The notes under the pieces were generated by a model that searched no databases, was not told the origin of the DNA, and saw nothing but the letters and a program-made list of their open reading frames with translations. From Ignavibacteriota bacterium (GTDB taxonomy: Bacteria > Bacteroidota > Ignavibacteria > UBA10030 > SZUA-254), in contig JACPVN010000229.1 in assembly GCA_016191715.1 (NCBI GenBank), forward strand, positions 1-11,836: a stretch of 11,836 nucleotides of DNA, in the 5' to 3' direction. Both the position numbers and the translations under genes were made by a program. This document shows positions 6,718-11,836 of the stretch, one piece after another. Within the stretch, counting starts at the first letter, position 1; each line of letters opens with the position of its first letter.

Positions 6718-9700
6718 CCTTTTTACCGGGGCTTGAAAAATTACACTTGTTCCCAGTCCGGGAGATGATTGTATTTCCATTGTGCCGCCAACATCTGAGA
6801 GGCGATTCCGAACATTGAACAATCCAAAACTTTTCTTTGATTGCTGCAATTGCCCGATATGTGTTGAATCAAATCCAATTCCATTATCATGCACCTTAAT
6901 ATAGAGAGAATTATTTTGCTTAGTAATTTCGACTGTGACAACAGTAGCGTTTGCATGTTTGGCAATATTCACCATCGCTTCCCGAATGCCATCAAACAGG
7001 ATATTTCGTATTTCCGGGTCAAGTAAAATTTTTCGTTCAACTACATTGACAGTTACCGTAAGCGAATGTTCAATCTGCATTTGCTCGGCGAGCCATTCGA
7101 TTGCAGGCACGAGTCCGAGGTCGAACAAAATCGGCAGACTTACTTCATAGGTCAGCGTTCTTGTTTTTTGAATTGCTTCAAGGATACTTTTTTGAATTTC
7201 AAGAAGCGAAGAGGATGAGACCTCCGGTGTTCCTGAGTTGAGTAACGAGTCAATTTTCATGTTCCCGCTTGCAAGCGTATGACCGAGAGAATCATGGAGG
7301 AAGGTTGCAATGCGTTTTCGTTCCCGTTCTTCTGTCCTCGTTAATTCTCTTGCAACAGCCCGAAGTCGCTCTTCATAATGTTTACGTTCGGTTATATCGA
7401 ACGCAGAGACGATAACCGCCATCGTATTCATGAATGAAATTCTCGCGGCGGTAACATCAAGCCATTTCGTTGCGTTCTTCTTTGTCAGAATCTTACACTC
7501 GAAACGACGCGGCACAGAAGTTTTCGTGAGCCAGTCTTGCATGAACTCTTTGATTTCGCCAAGCGCTTCCGGATGGATCAGATCCCAAAACGACTTATTC
7601 ATTAGTTCAGTTTGCGTAAATCCAGTCATTGTTTCGGAAGAATGATTGGCAAACAGTAATCGTTCATCCTGAAAAACGAGAATTGCAGAAGCGGTAGTCG
7701 TGGCGACAGCGCGGAATTTTGCTTCACTCACGGCTATTTCCCTCCTTCTGCGGATTCTACTACGTTGAAGCATGAGCAGCAATCCGATGATGGTAACAAG
7801 CGAGCCGCCTACGGGATAATAAAATACAGGGCGAAGGTAGAGTGGCGGCGCGATTGTAAAAGTTGCCTGTTGTCCCTTCGTATTCACTGTTCCCAACAAT
7901 CCTTTTGCTTGAACTTGAATGTAATAATTTCCCGGTTCCAATTCTTTCAATTCTACTTCATGAATTTTCGACCATGCTGACCAATTCCCACCGTTGACCT
8001 TGAATCTCGTTGGAACATCTTCAGGTAATAATTCTCCCCAAAATGAAAGTGCTTTCCATCGAACCAATGCAGAATATTCTTCAACGATGGGAGATTCGAG
8101 AATAATTCTTGGTGGAGGAGTCATTTCCTCATCCCGTTTCAGAATTGCAACTCCTTCCCCCGTTGTTCCAACATATACATTATCTTCTAAGGGAAGGATG
8201 GGCCAATTCCCGCCGGAAGATTTCAATCCGGAACGCTCGTCATAACTGATGAACGTACCATTATCAAAACAATTGATTCCATTCGGAGTTGATACCCATA
8301 TTTTTCCATGTGCATCGGCTCGTATATCCCAAATGTTATTGTTGATTAATCCTTCGTTCGTTGTATAATGCTGAATGCTACCGTCTGTTTCTATACATCC
8401 CAGACCAGTGGCTCTGCTGTCATGCTCACCAAACCACAGCCTATCGTTATAATCAACTGCAATTGTAAACGCACGACCAGAATTCAATTCGCCCGAACGC
8501 CAATGCTTCCAGACACCGTTCTTCAGACGGCTGATTCCTTTGTACGTTCCGAACCAGAGCGAACTATCTGATGAATAAGCAAACGAATAGACTCTTCCGC
8601 TCAGTAAACCATCTTCTTCTCCAAGATGAGTGAAGCGACCCTCTTCGTACATAAAAACACCTGGCTGTTTGTCTCCGTGCCGTGGCGTATATTTGCCAAG
8701 TCCCAGAAACCAAATTCTTCGTTGCGGGTCAACGTAAATCTTATGAATCCACGCGTTGTATGAAGGAAACCACGGGTCAAAGTGTTTCCAATCTTTCCCA
8801 TCCCATCGGTACGTCCCTGTAAATGAGGCGCCGCTCGAAATCCAAATGTTGCCGCTGCTGTCTTCAGCAAGACCTGTAACAACAAACAAGCGTTTTCCAT
8901 TAATACTTTCGATGGTGCGCACGCGTCCGTCTTTCTCGCGGATGTCTATTCCGTTTCCTGTTGCAATCCAGAAGTTGCCGTCCCGCGTTTTCAGAATTTC
9001 ATTGCACGCGTTCCGGAAATCGGGGGGAGGATGTTTCCAATACTGCCAGCGGAGAAGAGACCTACGGTAAACATAGACCCCGTTTGTGGTTGCAAACCAA
9101 ATGTCCCCGTTTTTACTTATGCAAATGGTGAGAGTTTTCCGAAGTTCTGTATTTTCATACACCGTCTTCCAGTTTCCCGAAATCGAACTTCTGACAACGC
9201 CCGTTTTATAGACTGCGATTCGTTCGTCATGTGCGCCGATTGCGACAGCGATAACAACATCTTTCCCTTCGGTTTTTTCCCGAGTAAAATTCCCAACTGA
9301 ATCCCATAACCAAATTCCCTTCGATGAATCCGGAAGTTCAACCGAAACAATCCCGTTCCCATTCTCGTTTTCTTGCACTGAATTAAAGCGAATACGTTTA
9401 GTGTCACTTCGGAACAAGATTGTGAGAGAGCCGCCTTTCAACATGTACAACCCGGGTTTCGCATCGAGCAAGACTGTACCCGCTCGAACCGGATACATGA
9501 GAAAGATACGGTCAGGGAATAACTTGCTTTGGTTTGTGTAAAGACTCATGCTCTCGTTCTTGATTTTCCAAAGTTGTTCGTTCTTCAGCGCGAGAATTAC
9601 GCTGTCATTGAGAAGAGCGACACCATCTACTTTTCCGATTGCAAACTTTCGAAACGTCTTCTTCCCCAAATAAAGGAAGCCATCTGCCGGACCTAAAAGA

Positions 9701-10005
9701 ATACTGTCATTCATCTCCCCACGAATTGTTCCCGTGACAGTAACATCATGTTGGTAAGAATACTTTACTGACTGCCACTCAAATCCATCAAACCATACAA
9801 TACCCTTAGCAGTCGCTGCCCACATCATTCCGTCACGCGCTTCATAAATTTGATTCACATTATTTGACGGCAATCCGGATTCCGTTGTGAAGTGTGTCCA
9901 CCGCCAGTCCTCATCGAAATATTCGGTTTGTGAAAGACACAACTCTACCGGAAGAAGAAGAGAACTTATAAGGTATATCATTTTTCTAATAAATGATATA
10001 AACAC
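6715..10005 (-). CDS. Membrane sensor histidine kinase with periplasmic propeller, PAS and HisKA_3 domains
   Basis: A 1096-residue sensor kinase. Residues 1-26 are a signal peptide or anchor. Residues 30-625 form a periplasmic two-component propeller, with Reg_prop blades such as DGMMWAATAKGI, GDIWFATTNGV, GNFWIATGNGI, GNIWISS, SSLWFGTYKGI and GKIWVSTPNGI. A Y_Y_Y-like domain covers about 640-718, a membrane helix 728-747 followed by RIRRRRE, and a cytoplasmic PAS domain about 760-873 ending FDITERK. In HisKA_3 the phospho-acceptor is His904 (RKRIATFLHDSLGH). The ATPase domain has Glu1009/Asn1013 (IREAMVNIAKHA), DNGIGFD at 1040-1046 and SFGLFNVRNRL at 1059-1069. All catalytic boxes are intact. 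There is no receiver or DNA-binding domain, unlike Bacteroides hybrid systems, so it must act through a separate regulator, probably the next gene. The start shown is GTG at 10005, with no clear ribosome site. ATG at 9981 (residue 9) is an alternative but loses the Arg-Lys ahead of the hydrophobic core. The ligand is unknown. Confidence 0.94.
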   Translation of the reverse strand: MFISFIRKMIYLISSLLLPVELCLSQTEYFDEDWRWTHFTTESGLPSNNVNQIYEARDGMMWAATAKGIVWFDGFEWQSVKYSYQHDVTVTGTIRGEMNDSILLGPADGFLYLGKKTFRKFAIGKVDGVALLNDSVILALKNEQLWKIKNESMSLYTNQSKLFPDRIFLMYPVRAGTVLLDAKPGLYMLKGGSLTILFRSDTKRIRFNSVQENENGNGIVSVELPDSSKGIWLWDSVGNFTREKTEGKDVVIAVAIGAHDERIAVYKTGVVRSSISGNWKTVYENTELRKTLTICISKNGDIWFATTNGVYVYRRSLLRWQYWKHPPPDFRNACNEILKTRDGNFWIATGNGIDIREKDGRVRTIESINGKRLFVVTGLAEDSSGNIWISSGASFTGTYRWDGKDWKHFDPWFPSYNAWIHKIYVDPQRRIWFLGLGKYTPRHGDKQPGVFMYEEGRFTHLGEEDGLLSGRVYSFAYSSDSSLWFGTYKGISRLKNGVWKHWRSGELNSGRAFTIAVDYNDRLWFGEHDSRATGLGCIETDGSIQHYTTNEGLINNNIWDIRADAHGKIWVSTPNGINCFDNGTFISYDERSGLKSSGGNWPILPLEDNVYVGTTGEGVAILKRDEEMTPPPRIILESPIVEEYSALVRWKALSFWGELLPEDVPTRFKVNGGNWSAWSKIHEVELKELEPGNYYIQVQAKGLLGTVNTKGQQATFTIAPPLYLRPVFYYPVGGSLVTIIGLLLMLQRSRIRRRREIAVSEAKFRAVATTTASAILVFQDERLLFANHSSETMTGFTQTELMNKSFWDLIHPEALGEIKEFMQDWLTKTSVPRRFECKILTKKNATKWLDVTAARISFMNTMAVIVSAFDITERKHYEERLRAVARELTRTEERERKRIATFLHDSLGHTLASGNMKIDSLLNSGTPEVSSSSLLEIQKSILEAIQKTRTLTYEVSLPILFDLGLVPAIEWLAEQMQIEHSLTVTVNVVERKILLDPEIRNILFDGIREAMVNIAKHANATVVTVEITKQNNSLYIKVHDNGIGFDSTHIGQLQQSKKSFGLFNVRNRLSDVGGTMEIQSSPGLGTSVIFQAPVKR

Positions 10006-10052
10006 TATGTTTACATTTGATGAAACCAGAACTAATTATCCAGCACAAATGG

Positions 10053-10068
10053 TTGAATGAATGATTTA
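10053..10068 (-). promoter_or_regulatory. 16-bp sequence shared upstream of protease and kinase genes (copy 2)
   Basis: Minus-strand TAAATCATTCATTCAA, identical to the copy ahead of the protease, ends 47 bp before the kinase GTG (71 bp before the alternative ATG). The orientation relative to the downstream gene is the same as for copy 1, which suggests a common control element, but the spacing to the start differs. Confidence 0.35.
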
Positions 10069-10095
10069 TTTTCTGTTCGAAGAAAAGAACGTACA

Positions 10096-10117
10096 ACATC
10101 AAATCATTTCATGATGT
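10096..10117. promoter_or_regulatory. Candidate operator palindrome upstream of the kinase
   Basis: ACATCA and TGATGT form a perfect 6-bp inverted repeat with a 10-base spacer, 90 bp upstream of the kinase start. Spacing is compatible with a dimeric regulator. It is a short motif in AT-rich DNA, so confidence is low. Confidence 0.22.
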
Positions 10118-10353
10118 AAACTGTAGCTCTGATAGTCGCTACACAATCCTCCTAAGTTCTGACACTGTAAATTGATTAAGTGTCGGGCATAATAATAGAA
10201 AAATAAATGATAACTGTCAACACGATTCCAATCGTATATGAGCGCGTTGCCAAATCCTCAAAAAAGGATTAACGGTGGATAAAGGAATGGTTCAGGCACC
10301 TACAATTCAGCACACTGTTCTATATCCAATAGTGGAATTGCTACTGAGGAATT

Positions 10354-10387
10354 AAAAAATTCCCAACCTGCTACAGTCGGGATTTTC
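10354..10387 (-). terminator. Rho-independent terminator of the right-hand T9SS gene
   Basis: On the minus strand TCCCGACTG pairs with CAGGTTGGGA (10361-10382) through nine pairs, one G-U and one bulged G, around a TAG loop. It is preceded by an A-run and followed by A and six T. It starts 17 bp after the stop codon at 10400. The stem shares TCCCGACTG with the terminator at 2073-2110. Confidence 0.82.
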
Positions 10388-10399
10388 ATTTTCAAGCGC

Positions 10400-11836
10400 T
10401 TATCTCAGCAAGACAAGTTTTTTAATATCTCTGAACGAGTCTGCCTGTAATTTGTAAAAATATATTCCGCTTGCCAAATTTGAGGCATCGAACTCGACCG
10501 ATTTGAATCCGGGCTCTTGCATTTCATCCACAAGTGTAACGACCTCTTGTCCGAGGACATTGAATACTTTCAGACTTACCGCACTTTTAACTTTTAACTG
10601 ATAACGTATCACTGTACCGGGATTGAACGGATTCGGATAGTTTTGTTCAAGAGCAAACTCCGTTGGAATTTCCTTCGTCCCTTCAAATCGTAACGTGATT
10701 TGTGATTCGTGATTCGTGATTTGCGTCTTGCCATTTTTGTTCAATGCAATTTTCACATCGGCGATCGTCAATGATGCAAGGCTCATATTCTCTGCCACTT
10801 CCCATGAAATGGACAATGGATATTCTGCTGACGAAATCCGAATCGGAATTTCTTTCGTTACTTTATCATCGGCAAATTCTGCAAATGTTCCTGTACTGAA
10901 TCGCGCATCAAAGATTCCTGTTGGTGGGAGCGGAGGTAACTCATAGTTCCCGACATTCGTCGGGATGACACCGGAGGAAGTACTGTAATAGAGAGTCTGC
11001 TTACCACGAACAGCATCTTCAATCGTGATGCTATTCAGTTCTCCAAACTTTGTATCATTTTCTCTTTTCCGGAATGCTGTTGAAGCAGAACGCAGCAAAA
11101 TCCTCCCATCCTGTGTCGCTTTCACCCAATAGGAACGGAACGGCTCAAGCGTTGTGACAACTTCATATCCACGATTGTAACCAAAGAACTGACCAGCAAT
11201 AATTCCGGGAGGATTGCTTGTTACATCCGCAACAGCAAGTGCGTTGCTCAACGTTCCAATCATATTCCAATCCTGCATCACGGAAATACTGTCATCCGTT
11301 CGTTCTTCGCCGGTGATGGAAACCGGTTGTGCCGAACCAAACTTTATCCAATATCCTGCGTTGTTCTGCAACGTGTCTTTCTGTTGATATCCGGCTGAAG
11401 GTACGAACGTGAACGCATCGGAAACTGCGCCTGGGAATAACTCGGTCTTTCTGCCATCGAGAACTTTGGCCGGAATGGAAACCATATTCCATCCCTGCGC
11501 GACTGTTGCACTTGTTGTACTGAGAATTTTGTAGAGTTTCAGAGAGTCCTCCGAAATTCCTGGTAACAACTCGCTCTGTTCATATCTCAGCGTGAGAGTT
11601 GCGCTGTACCCATTTCCACCGGTTGCAACAATGTTATACACACGGTTTACTCCCGGCTCTACTCCATACGGACGCGGAATACCAAACGACCATCGAGAAA
11701 ACTCGTTTACTCCGGTGGCGGTTACTGTATTTGTTGTTGTGTTGACAGAACTCGAAACTTCGAGCCATTGACTTCCAAAATTTGTTGCTGTTGTTTCGGG
11801 ATAGACTGTCATTGATACATTCTGAGGATATGTTCC
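10400..11836 (-). CDS. T9SS-secreted protein, C-terminal part (5' truncated)
   Basis: The frame is open through the right edge: eight codons (GTYPQNVS) precede the ATG at 11812, so that ATG is probably internal. 478 residues are visible. Numbering from the ATG, residues 107-158 (GWNMVSIPAKV to GYWIKFG) and 181-232 (DWNMIGTLSN to SYWVKAT) are two related modules with WNM and YW(I/V)K signatures; I recognise the style from other T9SS cargo but know no function. Residues 385-470 are a type A sorting domain (LEQNYPNPFNPGTVIRYQL, then FNVLGQEV and LASGIYFYKL, ending KKLVLLR), predicting export across the outer membrane and surface attachment. Residues about 364-373 (QITNHESQIT) are encoded by a heptanucleotide repeat array, an unusual linker just before the sorting domain. 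No catalytic motif is visible in the part present; the functional domain may lie outside the window. Confidence 0.9.
   Translation of the reverse strand, partial: GTYPQNVSMTVYPETTATNFGSQWLEVSSSVNTTTNTVTATGVNEFSRWSFGIPRPYGVEPGVNRVYNIVATGGNGYSATLTLRYEQSELLPGISEDSLKLYKILSTTSATVAQGWNMVSIPAKVLDGRKTELFPGAVSDAFTFVPSAGYQQKDTLQNNAGYWIKFGSAQPVSITGEERTDDSISVMQDWNMIGTLSNALAVADVTSNPPGIIAGQFFGYNRGYEVVTTLEPFRSYWVKATQDGRILLRSASTAFRKRENDTKFGELNSITIEDAVRGKQTLYYSTSSGVIPTNVGNYELPPLPPTGIFDARFSTGTFAEFADDKVTKEIPIRISSAEYPLSISWEVAENMSLASLTIADVKIALNKNGKTQITNHESQITLRFEGTKEIPTEFALEQNYPNPFNPGTVIRYQLKVKSAVSLKVFNVLGQEVVTLVDEMQEPGFKSVEFDASNLASGIYFYKLQADSFRDIKKLVLLR
10695..10722. repeat. Four-unit heptanucleotide array inside the coding sequence
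   Basis: GTGATTT at 10695, GTGATTC at 10702 and 10709, GTGATTT at 10716: four contiguous 7-mers differing only at the last base. On the coding strand each is RAATCAC, the same kind of unit as TAATCAC in the two intergenic elements (6674-6680, 5844-5850). It lies in the linker before the sorting domain. Confidence 0.85.

Larger units (their letters stand above)
10006..10399. other. Intergenic region upstream of the kinase gene
   Basis: About 390 bp with no convincing gene on either strand. It holds the shared 16-mer (10053-10068), a small palindrome (10096-10117) and, at the right end, the terminator of the neighbouring minus-strand gene. The promoter of the kinase gene should lie here, but I cannot point to a certain -35/-10 or Bacteroidota-type -33/-7 pair. 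Confidence 0.7.

Noticed and set aside
8601..8900. Minus-strand 99-residue frame and similar frames inside the kinase and protease genes
   Set aside because: They overlap a long gene with clear domains in another frame and show no protein signature of their own.
9989..10105. Upstream open frame on the minus strand overlapping the kinase start
   Set aside because: A short frame of under 40 residues starting MLYVLFFEQ has no ribosome site and no recognisable sequence; leader-peptide status cannot be supported.
10141..10156. AGGAGG on the minus strand as a ribosome site for a small gene
   Set aside because: The nearest GTG is followed at once by TAG and the TTG is only one base away; no usable frame follows.
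10253..10270. AATCCT/AGGATT hairpin
   Set aside because: Only 6 bp, no T-run, and not placed at a gene end.

Overview
The window looks like part of a chromosome from the Bacteroidota/Chlorobiota/Ignavibacteriota group, with Ignavibacteriota the best guess. The main clue is the type IX secretion (T9SS) C-terminal sorting domain, with its YPNPFNP signature. It ends two proteins and forms almost the whole of a third small one. The two-component architecture (periplasmic propeller kinase plus NarL-type regulator) and the moderate base composition fit. The assignment rests on protein signatures only; there is no rRNA or marker gene here.

Layout. (1) Positions 1-1974, plus strand: the C-terminal two thirds of a xanthine dehydrogenase molybdopterin subunit, cut by the left edge. 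(2) Positions 1975-2124: a short convergent gap with a strong bidirectional terminator. (3) Positions 2125-5142, minus: a secreted subtilisin-family (S8, KP-43-like) protease with a jelly-roll domain, about seven propeller repeats and a T9SS sorting domain. (4) Positions 5237-5509, minus: a 90-residue protein that is little more than a sorting-like domain. (5) Positions 5614-5852: a heptanucleotide-repeat element. (6) Positions 5850-6500, minus: a NarL/FixJ response regulator. (7) Positions 6501-6717: a second heptanucleotide-repeat element with a long inverted repeat. (8) Positions 6715-10005, minus: a 1096-residue sensor histidine kinase (periplasmic propeller, Y_Y_Y domain, one membrane helix, PAS, HisKA_3, HATPase). 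(9) Positions 10006-10399: an intergenic region with a terminator. (10) Positions 10400-11836, minus: the C-terminal part of another T9SS-secreted protein, cut by the right edge.

How they fit together. Kinase and regulator form a plausible cognate pair, read in the same direction with the kinase first. The orphan sorting-domain protein and the protease lie downstream on the same strand, so the pair may control secreted enzymes, but no regulatory link is visible beyond gene order and a 16-base sequence shared upstream of the kinase and the protease. The xanthine dehydrogenase is a separate convergent unit.

The most unusual content is non-coding. Two elements of roughly 215-240 bp are built from imperfect 7-bp units. 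In one, 28 units stay in register without a break. Both elements have a GTTG-type left arm and a CAAC-type right arm, and both run into the stop codon of the minus-strand gene to their left or right. A short array of the same kind of unit sits inside the coding sequence of the right-hand T9SS protein, just before its sorting domain. They resemble in style the heptameric STRR repeats of heterocystous cyanobacteria, but in a different kind of genome.
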